From Rhodospirillaceae bacterium (GTDB lineage Bacteria > Pseudomonadota > Alphaproteobacteria > Bin65): 64,000 bases of DNA. Positions 17,000 through 25,472 of the stretch are shown piece after piece. The number at the start of each line of letters is the position of its first letter. The stretch's first letter is position 1. The position numbers and the translations under genes are program-made. The notes under the pieces are model-generated. The model saw only the letters and a list, made by a program, of their open reading frames with translations. It made no database searches and was not told the origin of the DNA. The stretch is from contig VXNK01000165.1 of the NCBI GenBank assembly GCA_009840595.1, forward strand, positions 91,321 through 155,320, given 5' to 3'.

Positions 17000-17992
17000 C
17001 TAAAGGCTGAACGCCTCCAGCGTCGCCGGGTGGAACAACTCCTCGACCGCGACCCGGCGCGGCGACAGGCCCTGGGCGTGGTGGTAGCCGAGGAAGGCGT
17101 CGAGGGTCTTCTCGTTGCCGGCCACGCCGTAGCTCCAGAAGTCCGCGCCCATCAGCGTCCGGGCACGCTCCAGGCTGTCCTCCAGGAACGGCAGGGTCGC
17201 CTTGGCCGCCGAGGTGTCGCCGAGCGCCGCCTGCGCCATGTCCTTCGCCCGGGCGAACGCCTTGAGCAGCGCGCCGGGCAGCCAGGGATGGGCATCGGCG
17301 AGCGGCCGCCGCAACGCCAGCACATGCATGATCGGAAACACGCCATGGCGCCGGTAGTATGCCTCGGCGGCGCCGAAGGAATCGCCGAACAGGCGGCCGA
17401 CCTTCGGGTGGCCCTCGTCGAAGCAGCGGATCGCGCGCGGGCCGATGAAGCCGTCGATCTCGCCGTCCGCCAGCAGGCCGTTCAGCGTCGCGCCTTCCGG
17501 CGCCGGCTCGACGATCACATCCGCCGGCAGGTCGAGCGCGATCTTCTCCGGCCGGCCCGGCGTGTCCATGCCGCCGCGCACCCAGATAATGTCCGAGGGC
17601 CGGACGCCGTGGTCCTGCTCCAGGATGCCGCGCGCCCAGACGTTGGCGGTGAGCTGGTATTCGGCGATGCCGATGCGCCGGCCGCGCAGGTCCTCCGGTT
17701 GCTCGATGCCCTTGTCGGTGCGGATGTAGATCGAGGTGTGGCGGAAGGCGCGGGACAGGTAGACCGGCACGGCGACGTAGTGCGGGTCGCCGCGCGCCAC
17801 GGAGATGACATAGGAGGACAGCGACAATTCGCAGATGTCGAAGGCCCGGTGGCGCATGGCGCGGAAGAACATCTCCTCGGGCGTCAGCAGCATGACCGCC
17901 GGGTCGACGCCGTCGATCTTCACCCGGCCGTCGGCGATCGGCCGGGTGCGGTCGTAGTCGCCCATGGCGATGGACAGGCGCAGATCGCTCAC
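17000..17992 (-). CDS. pht5: 4,5-dihydroxyphthalate decarboxylase
   Basis: A GTG start at 17992 overlaps the preceding stop as GTGA and gives 330 residues, equal to the usual Pht5 length. The protein has a periplasmic-binding-protein-like fold and family segments near the start (LRLSIAMGDYDRTRPIADGRVKIDG) and DICELSLSSYVISVARGD. In this family it removes one carboxyl group from 4,5-dihydroxyphthalate to give protocatechuate in the cytoplasm; there is no signal peptide, which argues against a transporter-binding protein. It is last in an apparent pht2-pht4-pht5 operon, which strengthens the call. Confidence 0.78.
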   Translation of the reverse strand: MSDLRLSIAMGDYDRTRPIADGRVKIDGVDPAVMLLTPEEMFFRAMRHRAFDICELSLSSYVISVARGDPHYVAVPVYLSRAFRHTSIYIRTDKGIEQPEDLRGRRIGIAEYQLTANVWARGILEQDHGVRPSDIIWVRGGMDTPGRPEKIALDLPADVIVEPAPEGATLNGLLADGEIDGFIGPRAIRCFDEGHPKVGRLFGDSFGAAEAYYRRHGVFPIMHVLALRRPLADAHPWLPGALLKAFARAKDMAQAALGDTSAAKATLPFLEDSLERARTLMGADFWSYGVAGNEKTLDAFLGYHHAQGLSPRRVAVEELFHPATLEAFSL

Positions 17993-19179
17993 CGTGAAGC
18001 CTCCCCGGTTGGTACGGCCACCTGCCGCGTGAGTTCTACGGGCGCGCCGCTGCGGGCCGATTGCAGGATGGCGTGGCACACCTCCAGGCTGGCCAGGCCC
18101 CAGCGGCCGGTCTGGACCGGCTCAATACCATCCCGGATCGCCCTGACCAATGCGTCGAACACCGGCGTGCGCGGATCGGCGAGTCGGGACGCCGGCTCGA
18201 AGCGCCGCTCGTCGCCATAGACCCAGATTCCCTCCGGTGTCAGCCGCACGTCGCCGCGCTCGCAGCAGACGATCACCGGGCCGAAATGCTCGTGATGCGG
18301 GGCGGCCGGCGGGGCGTCCGACGATCCGAAGGTGCGGGCGCGTTTCAGGGCCGATTCCGCGTCCGGAGTCGGTGCGGCGACCAGCGCCCGGCGCGCCCGG
18401 CCATAGTCGTCCGGATCCTTCTCGTGCCCCAGTTCGCCGACCCAGCCCATCCATTCGTCGCTGTCGAATCTCGCGTAACCGGAATAGGTCAGGCTGGCGA
18501 AGGCCCCGCCCGCGAACGCCAGCAGCGCGCTGTAGGCGCCTTCGGTCGGCCGCGCCGGGTCCCAGGCGCCTGTCTGGGCGTTCACTTGCGTCGCCAGCCC
18601 GCCGGCGAGCAGGCGCACGACATCGACCTGGTGCACCGCCTGGCTGAACAGCACGCCGCCGCCCTCCTCCGTGCGCAGTTCCTCCGGCCGGCGCGGGCGG
18701 TAGAGGAAATCGGTGTAGTTGAAGGCGTGGATCATACGCACGCGACCGAGCGTGCCGCTTTCGATCGCCTGCCGCGCCTGCGCGACCGGCGCGTCGAAAC
18801 TGTGGGACGGCCCGACAATCAGGGCGACGCCGGCCTTCTCGCACGCGTCGACCATCGCTTCGCCGTCCGCAATCGAGACGGCGAGCGGCTTTTCGACCAG
18901 CACATGCTTTCCGGCCGCCGCCGCCGCAAGGGTCTGTTCGGCGTGCAGTCCGTGCGGCGTGGCGATGTAGACAGCCTCCAGGCCGGGATGGGCCAGGAGC
19001 CCGCCCAGATCGGCATGGCCCCGGCCGCCGAATTCCGCTTCGAAGGCGGCGCGCGATTCCGCGCGCGGCGCGCACGCGGCCACGGGAGCGATCCGGCGGT
19101 CGGCGCGCAGGGCCGGCGCGGTGAGCGCAAAGGCCCGGCCGAGGCCGACGATCCCGAGGCGCACCGGCTCAGAGGTCAA
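17989..19179 (-). CDS. pht4: Gfo/Idh/MocA oxidoreductase, probable phthalate 4,5-cis-dihydrodiol dehydrogenase
   Basis: The Rossmann motif GIVGLGRAFALTAPAL and the family EKPLAVS (catalytic Lys) are clear, followed by an alpha/beta C-terminal domain with FSQAVHQVDVVRLLAGG. In the phthalate pathway a member of this family oxidises the dihydrodiol to 4,5-dihydroxyphthalate with NAD+. The TTG at 19179 has a GGAG nine bases upstream and overlaps pht2 by 11 bp; a GTG at 19164 is an alternative that removes five residues. The substrate call comes from the flanking pht2, pht3 and pht5 genes, because sequence alone only shows the broad family. Confidence 0.75.
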   Translation of the reverse strand: MTSEPVRLGIVGLGRAFALTAPALRADRRIAPVAACAPRAESRAAFEAEFGGRGHADLGGLLAHPGLEAVYIATPHGLHAEQTLAAAAAGKHVLVEKPLAVSIADGEAMVDACEKAGVALIVGPSHSFDAPVAQARQAIESGTLGRVRMIHAFNYTDFLYRPRRPEELRTEEGGGVLFSQAVHQVDVVRLLAGGLATQVNAQTGAWDPARPTEGAYSALLAFAGGAFASLTYSGYARFDSDEWMGWVGELGHEKDPDDYGRARRALVAAPTPDAESALKRARTFGSSDAPPAAPHHEHFGPVIVCCERGDVRLTPEGIWVYGDERRFEPASRLADPRTPVFDALVRAIRDGIEPVQTGRWGLASLEVCHAILQSARSGAPVELTRQVAVPTGEASR

Positions 19180-20119
19180 GGGTCAGCACTCCGCCTTGGG
19201 CGCGCGAGACGCACAGCATGATGAAATCGGCGCGCTCCTCCGGCATCAGCACCTTGTCGCGATGGTCGGCCTCGCCGGCGAGCAGCCGCGTCTTGCAGGT
19301 GCCGCAGACGCCGCTCTCGCAGGAGCTCGGCACGCGAATCCCGGCCCCGCGCAACGCCTCCAGGATCGGCAGATCGGCCGGCACCGCGACGGTCCGGCCG
19401 GAGCGGCGCAGCACGACCTCGAACGGGCGGTCGTCGGGCCGCACGGCCTCGACCGGCTTGAAATCCTCGAACTGCACCCGGCCTTCGGGCCAGTGGCCGG
19501 AGACCGCCCGGACCTCCTCCATCAAGGCTTTCGGACCGCAGCAGTAAACCCGGATGTCCGCCGGTTCGGCGAACGCGTCCCAGAAATCGTAGAAGGCGTC
19601 GGGCTCCCCGCCGTCGTGATGCACGATCAGCCGGCTGCCGAACCGGTCCTGCATCTCGTCGAGATAGGCGCTCTCGCCCGCGCTGCGGGTGCAGTAGATC
19701 AGGCGGAAGGGCCGGCGCTCTGCGTCCAGCCGGTTGGCCATGGCCAGAATCGGCGCGATGCCGATGCCGCCGGCGATCAGCAGGTAGCCGGGCGCCTCGG
19801 CCAGCGCAAAGCTGTTGGCCGGCGCGTCGGCGCGGAGCGTCCCACCGACCGCCGCATCTTCGACCATCGACCGCGAGCCGCCGCGCGAGTCCGGTTCGCG
19901 CTTCAACGCGATGACGTAGCGCTCCGGCGCGCGGCCGTCGTTGACCAGCGAATACTGGCGCATGGCGCCCGAAGGCGTCTCGATGCCGATATGCGCGCCC
20001 GGTTCGAAGGGCTGCAGCGCCGCCCTGTCCGCCGGCTCCAGGGTGAATTCCCAGATATCCGGCGTCAGCCTGCGCTTGCCGGCGACGGTCAGGCGGGTCA
20101 GGGCGGTCGGTTCGGCCAT
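19169..20119 (-). CDS. pht2: Phthalate 4,5-dioxygenase reductase (FMN, plant-type ferredoxin fusion)
   Basis: ATG at 20119 gives 316 residues. Domain order is flavin-binding (RQYSLVND near residue 60, the RxYSL motif), NAD-binding (AGGIGIAPILAMA and YCCGPKALMEEV) and a C-terminal [2Fe-2S] ferredoxin with CESGVCGTCKTRLLAG and a later Cys in MLCVSRA. This arrangement is that of phthalate dioxygenase reductase and VanB-type class IA reductases, which feed electrons from NADH to a Rieske oxygenase. It is divergent from the oxygenase gene and first of three same-strand genes. Confidence 0.85.
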   Translation of the reverse strand: MAEPTALTRLTVAGKRRLTPDIWEFTLEPADRAALQPFEPGAHIGIETPSGAMRQYSLVNDGRAPERYVIALKREPDSRGGSRSMVEDAAVGGTLRADAPANSFALAEAPGYLLIAGGIGIAPILAMANRLDAERRPFRLIYCTRSAGESAYLDEMQDRFGSRLIVHHDGGEPDAFYDFWDAFAEPADIRVYCCGPKALMEEVRAVSGHWPEGRVQFEDFKPVEAVRPDDRPFEVVLRRSGRTVAVPADLPILEALRGAGIRVPSSCESGVCGTCKTRLLAGEADHRDKVLMPEERADFIMLCVSRAQGGVLTLDL

Positions 20120-20236
20120 CTCGGATCGTGCGTGAGCTTCGGCGGCGCCGTCGAACTGGACGGCGACTGCCCTCCGACCTAGCATATCGCCGGAATTTCA
20201 ATCCACTTGTCCAAACGGAGCCATGCTGACTGTCCC

Positions 20237-21523
20237 ATGCTGACCAAGGAGGAAAACGACCTGCTGACCCGCGTCGAGGGCGACGCGCCGATGGGCCGGC
20301 TGATGCGCCGGCACTGGACGCCGGTCTGCCTGGTCGAGGAGGTCGCCGAGCCGGACGGCACGCCGGTGCTTGTCGAGGCCTTGGGCCAGCGGATGGTCGC
20401 CTTCCGCGACAGCGACGGGCGGCTCGGCCTGCTCGACGAGCGATGCCCGCACCGCGGAGCCTCCCTGCTGCTCGGCCGCAACGAGGAGTGCGGCCTGCGC
20501 TGCCTCTATCACGGCTGGAAATACGCCGTGGACGGCAAGTGCGTTGCCATGGCCTCGGAGCCCGAGAGCGGCGCCCTGATGGACAAGGTTCGGGCCCGCG
20601 CCTGGCCGGTCGTCGAATGGGGCGGCTTCGTCTGGGCCTGGCTCGGCGAACGCGACGACGCGCCGCCCTTCGATCCGCCGGCCTTCGCGCCGCGCGACGA
20701 TATCGACATCGCGATCCTGAAGATCCGCGTGCCGTGCAACTGGGCGCAGATCCACGAGGGCCAGATCGACAGCGCCCATTCCTCCAGCCTGCATTCGTCC
20801 GACATGGTGCCGGCCCGGGTGACGCGCGCCTCGGCCGACGACAAGTCCTGGTACCGGCCGTCGACCGACAAGTCGCCGCGCATGCAGATCGAGCGCACGC
20901 GCTACGGCTTCCACTATGTCGCCATCCGGCGGCCGGTGAAGAACGCGGCGACCCACAACTATCTGCGGGTGACCGAGTATGTCGCGCCCTACTACTCGCT
21001 GATCCCGCCGAACGACCGGCACCGGGTCGCCAGCGTGATCGTGCCGGTCGACGATGTGAACAGCGTCTTCTACTTCATCGCGTGGGGCGGGCCGGACGTG
21101 CCGACGACGGAGGAATGGCGGGAGTTCCACCGCACCCGGCGCGGCATCGACCTGACCGACGACTGGGCGCCGCGGGGCACGCTGGACAACCGGTTCCTGC
21201 AAGACCGCGCGGCGATGAAGGCCGGCAGCTTCACCGGCATCGAGGGCATCCCGAACCAGGACGTCGCCATGTGGGTCTCGCCCGGCCCGATCGTCGACCG
21301 GACGAAGGACTTCCTCGGCGCGTCCGACCTCGCCGTGGTCGAGTTCCGCAGGATGATGGTCGAGGCGGCGCGCGCCGTCGCCCGCGGCGAACCGGCCATC
21401 GGGACCGCCGAGCCGCGCATTCCCCAGGCCTCGATCAGCTCCCTCGAAGGCATCTACCCGAAGGAGGAGGACTGGCGCACCCTCAGCGCCGCCGGCTCGC
21501 CGGCGCGCCAGGCAGCGGCGTAG
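20237..21523 (+). CDS. pht3: Rieske oxygenase, phthalate 4,5-dioxygenase large subunit
   Basis: ATG at 20237 gives 428 residues, close to Pht3. The Rieske [2Fe-2S] site is CPH...CLYHGW with the expected 17-residue gap, and the mononuclear iron site is in NWAQIHEGQIDSAHSSSLH (Asp and two His). The last stretch matches the phthalate-dioxygenase subgroup (homotrimeric or hexameric alpha-only enzymes without beta subunit). It hydroxylates phthalate to the cis-dihydrodiol using electrons from the reductase encoded on the other strand. A vanillate demethylase-like relative is a less likely alternative, given the neighbouring dehydrogenase and decarboxylase. Confidence 0.85.
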   Translation: MLTKEENDLLTRVEGDAPMGRLMRRHWTPVCLVEEVAEPDGTPVLVEALGQRMVAFRDSDGRLGLLDERCPHRGASLLLGRNEECGLRCLYHGWKYAVDGKCVAMASEPESGALMDKVRARAWPVVEWGGFVWAWLGERDDAPPFDPPAFAPRDDIDIAILKIRVPCNWAQIHEGQIDSAHSSSLHSSDMVPARVTRASADDKSWYRPSTDKSPRMQIERTRYGFHYVAIRRPVKNAATHNYLRVTEYVAPYYSLIPPNDRHRVASVIVPVDDVNSVFYFIAWGGPDVPTTEEWREFHRTRRGIDLTDDWAPRGTLDNRFLQDRAAMKAGSFTGIEGIPNQDVAMWVSPGPIVDRTKDFLGASDLAVVEFRRMMVEAARAVARGEPAIGTAEPRIPQASISSLEGIYPKEEDWRTLSAAGSPARQAAA

Positions 21524-21528
21524 GCGCC

Positions 21529-21996
21529 CTACGACACCAGGCTGCGCAGCATCCAGGCGGTTTTCTCGTGGACCTGCATGCGCTGGGTCAGCAGGTCGGC
21601 GGTCGGCTCGTCGCTCGCCGCCTCGGCCGCCGGGAAGACCGAGCGGGCGGTGCGGACGACGGCCTCCTGGTCCGCCACGAGCTGCCGGATCATGTCCTCC
21701 GCCGACGGCACGCCGGTCTCCTCGCCGATCGAACTCAGCGCGGCATATTGCGAATAGCTGCCCGGCGCCGGCTCGCCCAACGCCCGGATGCGTTCGGCGA
21801 TCTCGTCCACCGCGGTCGCGAGCTCGGTGTATTGCTGCTCGAACATCAGGTGCAGCGTGTTGAACATCGGGCCCGTCACGTTCCAGTGGAAGTTGTGGGT
21901 CTTCAGATAGAGCGTGTAGGTGTCGGCCAGCAGCCGGGACAGGCCGCCGGCGATCTCCTTGCGCGCTTCGTCGTCGATGCCGATGTCGATCTTCAT
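21529..21996 (-). CDS. dps: DNA-binding ferritin-like protein Dps
   Basis: ATG at 21996 with a GGAG eleven bases upstream gives 155 residues, the normal Dps size. The ferroxidase-site motifs are present: [28 protein letters not shown] (His, His and the Asp/Glu ligands shared between subunits) and [16 protein letters not shown]. The dodecamer oxidises and stores iron and shields DNA in oxidative or starvation stress. An iron-control palindrome lies 18 bp upstream of the start. The gene ends only 5 bp from the convergent pht3 stop. Confidence 0.93.
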   Translation of the reverse strand: MKIDIGIDDEARKEIAGGLSRLLADTYTLYLKTHNFHWNVTGPMFNTLHLMFEQQYTELATAVDEIAERIRALGEPAPGSYSQYAALSSIGEETGVPSAEDMIRQLVADQEAVVRTARSVFPAAEAASDEPTADLLTQRMQVHEKTAWMLRSLVS

Positions 21997-22013
21997 GCGG
22001 GGATGCTCCAAAG

Positions 22014-22028
22014 TTAGAATAATTCTAA
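22014..22028 (-). promoter_or_regulatory. Irr-type iron control element upstream of dps
   Basis: TTAGAATAATTCTAA is a perfect 7-bp inverted repeat with a single central base, and equals TTAGAA-N3-TTCTAA, the core of the ICE box bound by the heme-responsive regulator Irr in alphaproteobacteria. Its place 18 bp upstream of the dps start, over the expected transcription start, is consistent with repression of iron storage when iron is scarce. irr itself is not in the window. Confidence 0.65.
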
Positions 22029-22213
22029 GATAATGGATATATGGGTATCGCCGTTGCCGTTTCAAGCCCTTCGCGGCGGAAAATTCGGGGCCGGAGTCGC
22101 CCGGGATGGCCCTGCTCTCCCCTCACGGCCGAATTCTTGCGCGGGGAGACCAACTATCGCGAATTAAAAGTTCGTTAAAGTAGTAAATTCTTGACGATTC
22201 GCAACATATCTCT

Positions 22214-22242
22214 ACTTTCTTGATCCTAAAAGTCGAGAAAGT
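22214..22242 (+). promoter_or_regulatory. Inverted repeat directly upstream of the HipA-fusion gene (putative autoregulatory operator)
   Basis: ACTTTCTTGA and TCGAGAAAGT form 10-bp arms (nine matched) around a 9-nt centre, ending five bases before the ATG at 22248. A TTGACG hexamer at 22191-22196 could be the -35 of the same promoter, although the -10 is weak. The repeat overlaps the probable ribosome-binding region and lies in an unusually AT-rich 110-bp stretch. Such palindromes are usual operators of toxin-antitoxin genes, so the fused N-terminal domain may bind it. Confidence 0.45.
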
Positions 22243-22247
22243 CGGAA

Positions 22248-24047
22248 ATGCTGCATCTCGTCGGCGAGACCATTGATAAGCACCGCGCCCGATATGGCGT
22301 CGAGACCGGCAGGCTCGTCCAGATCATGCGGGGCATCTATGTCGCAGCAGAGGACGATGCCGACGCCGTCCTGTTCGATCACGCGCTCCGGATTGCCGGC
22401 TATCTCTACCCGAACACCTATCTCTGCGGGGCGAGCGCCCAGCGGCTCGCGCCTGCGCCGGACGGGCGTCTCTTCCTGAGCGGCAGACGCAATGCGCGCA
22501 CATGGCTGCGCAATCTGGAAATCGTCCAGACGCGCGCGCCCGACGCTCCCGAAACGGAGAGCGCTCGAACCGCCGACCCGATGGGCGGCCTGACGGTCTG
22601 GCGCTCGACGCTGCGTTTCCGGTATCTGGAATCGTTCCGGCGGCGCAACGAGGCCGGCGCGGCAATGCCGATCGGGATGCAAGCCGATATCGCCGCGCGT
22701 CTCGTCGAGGCCGCCGGCGGCGAGAAGGCGGCCATCGTCGCGTGCTGGCAATTGGCCGAGGCCAACGGATGGCGAACGGAGGCGGGGCGCGCGGAGGCGT
22801 TTATCGCCACGCCGCTGCGAGAGGCGCCGCCGCCTAGGACGGCGCTTCATGTCGGATGGCACGGAGAGAAGATCGGCGTTCTGTCTCATGACGGATCGGG
22901 CTGGCGCTGGGAGCCGGCCGGTATCGAAGGCCCGACGCCGGTTCGGACCGGGGCGCCGGGCCGCCTGCCGTCCTTCATCGAAAGCCTGCTGCCGGAAGGC
23001 TGGCTTGAGCGCGTGCTGAAGCCGAAGTCGGAGCAGGAGCGGATATCCGCCGGAAAGCGCTACATGTCGAATATTGTCGTCTCCGGGGACGCAGACGATC
23101 TTCAGGCCCTTCCCGCGGACGTGCTGGAGGGACGGCTCGACGCGTACACGAAAGAGGGCGCTTTCGCCGGTGGCTACGCCGGACCCGCGCCGTCATTCGA
23201 CGAGACGCTGGAAGACCGCATAGCCGCATTATTCGCGTCGGCGGCGACACCGCGCCTGTCGGGCGTCCAGATCAAGGCGCCGATGAATCTTTCGCATGAC
23301 GGCATGTTGCGGCCGGCCGGGGAGCTGGCCTTCACGCACATTCTCAAACCGTCGCCGGGGGCCGGTTTCGAGGACCTTCCCCTCGTCGAAGCGGAATGTC
23401 TGGCGGCCGCCCGGGCGTGCGGGATCGAGACGGCCGCTCACGCGACGGTCTCGATGCCGGGCGACCTGCCCGATGCGCTGCTGGTCGAGCGCTTCGATAT
23501 CCGGCGGGATCGCAACGACCGTCGGAGGATTGCAATGGAAGACATGGCGTCCGTCCGCGGCGTCGCGCCTTCCGAAAAATACGAAGGCTCCATCGAGCAG
23601 GTCGCGCGGGCGCTGCGGGCTGTTTCCAGCGACGCCGAAGCGGACGTCGCGGCGCTGCTTGGCCGCGCCGTGCTCGCCTGGCTCATGGCCGATGGCGATT
23701 TTCACCTGAAGAATATGGCCGTCCTGAAGGTCGCGCCCGACGGCGCGGAAAACTTCACGTCCGTCCGGTTCGCGCCGGCCTACGACGCCGTGACGACACG
23801 GGTCTTTCCAGGCCTTGAGAACGATCGTCTGGCGCTCTCGCTGGCGGGCAAGCGGAACCGGTTGTCGTCCAACGACTTTGTCAGGGCGGGCGCGACGATG
23901 GGCATCGATGCCGGGACGGTTCGCGATATCGTCGAGTCCCTGTGCGACCGCCTGAGTGCGCATCTCGAAGACCTCGAACCCGCCTCCGACCGCGTCAAAC
24001 GTGCAATCGAGATCTGGAAACAGAGAATCGAAACCGCCGCAAATTGA
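22248..24047 (+). CDS. HipA-family serine/threonine kinase fused to an AbiEi-like N-terminal domain
   Basis: Residues 200-599 are a complete HipA kinase: N-terminal subdomain with LPSFIESLLPEG (240-251), the P-loop-like LSGVQIK (337-343), the ATP-binding FTHILKP (362-368), ERFD (414-417), the catalytic loop DGDFHLKN (482-489, usually HGDxHxKN) and the metal-binding YDAVTT (512-517). Classical HipA phosphorylates a tRNA synthetase. Residues 1-190 resemble the AbiEi/type IV antitoxin transcription factor fold (GRLVQIMRGIYVAAEDD, CGASAQRLAPAPDGRLFLSG). There is no separate hipB gene on either side, so toxin and regulator appear to be one polypeptide. The start ATG follows an AT-rich leader with an inverted repeat. 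Confidence 0.8.
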   Translation: MLHLVGETIDKHRARYGVETGRLVQIMRGIYVAAEDDADAVLFDHALRIAGYLYPNTYLCGASAQRLAPAPDGRLFLSGRRNARTWLRNLEIVQTRAPDAPETESARTADPMGGLTVWRSTLRFRYLESFRRRNEAGAAMPIGMQADIAARLVEAAGGEKAAIVACWQLAEANGWRTEAGRAEAFIATPLREAPPPRTALHVGWHGEKIGVLSHDGSGWRWEPAGIEGPTPVRTGAPGRLPSFIESLLPEGWLERVLKPKSEQERISAGKRYMSNIVVSGDADDLQALPADVLEGRLDAYTKEGAFAGGYAGPAPSFDETLEDRIAALFASAATPRLSGVQIKAPMNLSHDGMLRPAGELAFTHILKPSPGAGFEDLPLVEAECLAAARACGIETAAHATVSMPGDLPDALLVERFDIRRDRNDRRRIAMEDMASVRGVAPSEKYEGSIEQVARALRAVSSDAEADVAALLGRAVLAWLMADGDFHLKNMAVLKVAPDGAENFTSVRFAPAYDAVTTRVFPGLENDRLALSLAGKRNRLSSNDFVRAGATMGIDAGTVRDIVESLCDRLSAHLEDLEPASDRVKRAIEIWKQRIETAAN

Positions 24048-24115
24048 CGCCAATTTCCGAGCGAAGCGGCGGCCGTGCTCTGCGCATAGCGGCCGAAGGC
24101 TGCCGAGCCGGCCCC

Positions 24116-25471
24116 TCACCCCCCGTCGATCAGCTCCCGCGTCAGGCGGCGGTGCTCGGCGAGCGCCCGGGCCATGTCGACCGTGGCGATCCGGCCTTCG
24201 CGGACCACCGGCTTGCCGGCGATGACGGTCCAGGCGGCGCGCGGGGGGCGGCAGAAGACCAGGGCGGCCAGCGGATCCCACTCCGCGCCCGCCAGCGCCG
24301 GCTGGTTCAGGTCGTAGGCCGCAAAATCCGCCGCCCGGCCCGGCTCCAGGCTGCCGATGTCGTCGCGGCCCAGCACCGAGGCACCGCCCCTTGTCGCGAC
24401 GCGCAGGGCTTCGCGCGCGGTGAGTTCCGCAGCATTCCCCTTGACCCGCTGCAGCAGCATGGCCTGCCGGGCCTCGCCGAGCAGATGGGCGTCGTCGTTG
24501 GAGGCCGAGCCGTCGACGCCGAGGCCGACCTTCACCCCGGCGTCGAGCCAGGCGCGCAGCGGCGCGATCCCGCTCGCCAAGCGCATGTTGGAGCCGGGGC
24601 AATGGGCGATGCCGGTGCCGGTCCGGGCGAACAGTTCGGTTTCGCTCTCGTCGAGCCGGACGCAATGGGCGTGCCAGACATCCTCGCCGGCCCAGCCGAC
24701 ATCCTCGATATACTCCCCCGGCCGCATGCCGAAGCGTTCGAGGGAATAGTCGATATCCTCGACGTTTTCCGCGAGATGGGTGTGCAGGCGGACGCCGTAT
24801 TGCCGGGCGAGGACGGCCGATTGGCGCATCAGGTCCTGGCTGACGGTGAAGGGCGAGCAGGGCGCGACGGCGACGCGCACCATCGCCATCGGGTCCGGGT
24901 CGTGGAAAGTCTCGATGACCCGGATGCTGTCCTCCAGGATGAAATCCTCGTCTTCGGTCAGGCTGTCCGGCGGCAGGCCGCCCTCGCTCTCGCCGATGCT
25001 CATGGCGCCGCGGGTGGCGTGGAAGCGGAAGCCGAGCGCGACGGCCGCTTCGATCTGGTCGTCCAGCCGCGCGCCGTTGGGAAAGAGATAGAGATGGTCC
25101 GACGAGGTCGTGCAGCCGGACAGCGCCAGCTCCGCCAGGCCGACCAGGGCGGAGATCCGGATATGGTCCGGCCCCATGCGCTGCCAGATCGGATAGAGGG
25201 TCTGGAGCCAGCCGAACAGCGGCGCGTTCTGCGCGGCCGGCACCGCCCGGGTCAGATTCTGGCACAGATGATGGTGGGTGTTGACCAGGCCGGGGATGAC
25301 GACATGGTCGCTCAGGTCGACGATTTCGTCCGCGCTCCGCGGCAGCGCCGCGCTCGGCCCGACCTGCTCTATGACGCCGTCGCGGCAGAACAGGCCGCCG
25401 TCCGGAATTTCCGTTCCCGCGTCGTCCATGACCGCCAGGACACGCGCGTTGCGGGCCAGCAGGGTCGGCAT
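24116..25471 (-). CDS. 8-oxoguanine deaminase (amidohydrolase superfamily)
   Basis: The 451-residue protein has the subtype III amidohydrolase motifs: NTHHHLCQNLTRAVPAAQN (first metal His pair), HTHLAENVED, AHCVRLDESE and GVDGSASND (last metal Asp). The HHHLCQNLTR...LFGWLQTLYPIW stretch is characteristic of 8-oxoguanine deaminases in the cog0402 group, which convert 8-oxoguanine to uric acid; hydroxyatrazine-type and guanine deaminases are the nearest alternatives. It starts at ATG 25471, one base after the cobT stop, so it is probably co-transcribed with cobS-cobT although it has no link to cobalamin. Confidence 0.8.
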   Translation of the reverse strand: MPTLLARNARVLAVMDDAGTEIPDGGLFCRDGVIEQVGPSAALPRSADEIVDLSDHVVIPGLVNTHHHLCQNLTRAVPAAQNAPLFGWLQTLYPIWQRMGPDHIRISALVGLAELALSGCTTSSDHLYLFPNGARLDDQIEAAVALGFRFHATRGAMSIGESEGGLPPDSLTEDEDFILEDSIRVIETFHDPDPMAMVRVAVAPCSPFTVSQDLMRQSAVLARQYGVRLHTHLAENVEDIDYSLERFGMRPGEYIEDVGWAGEDVWHAHCVRLDESETELFARTGTGIAHCPGSNMRLASGIAPLRAWLDAGVKVGLGVDGSASNDDAHLLGEARQAMLLQRVKGNAAELTAREALRVATRGGASVLGRDDIGSLEPGRAADFAAYDLNQPALAGAEWDPLAALVFCRPPRAAWTVIAGKPVVREGRIATVDMARALAEHRRLTRELIDGG

Positions 25472-25472
25472 G

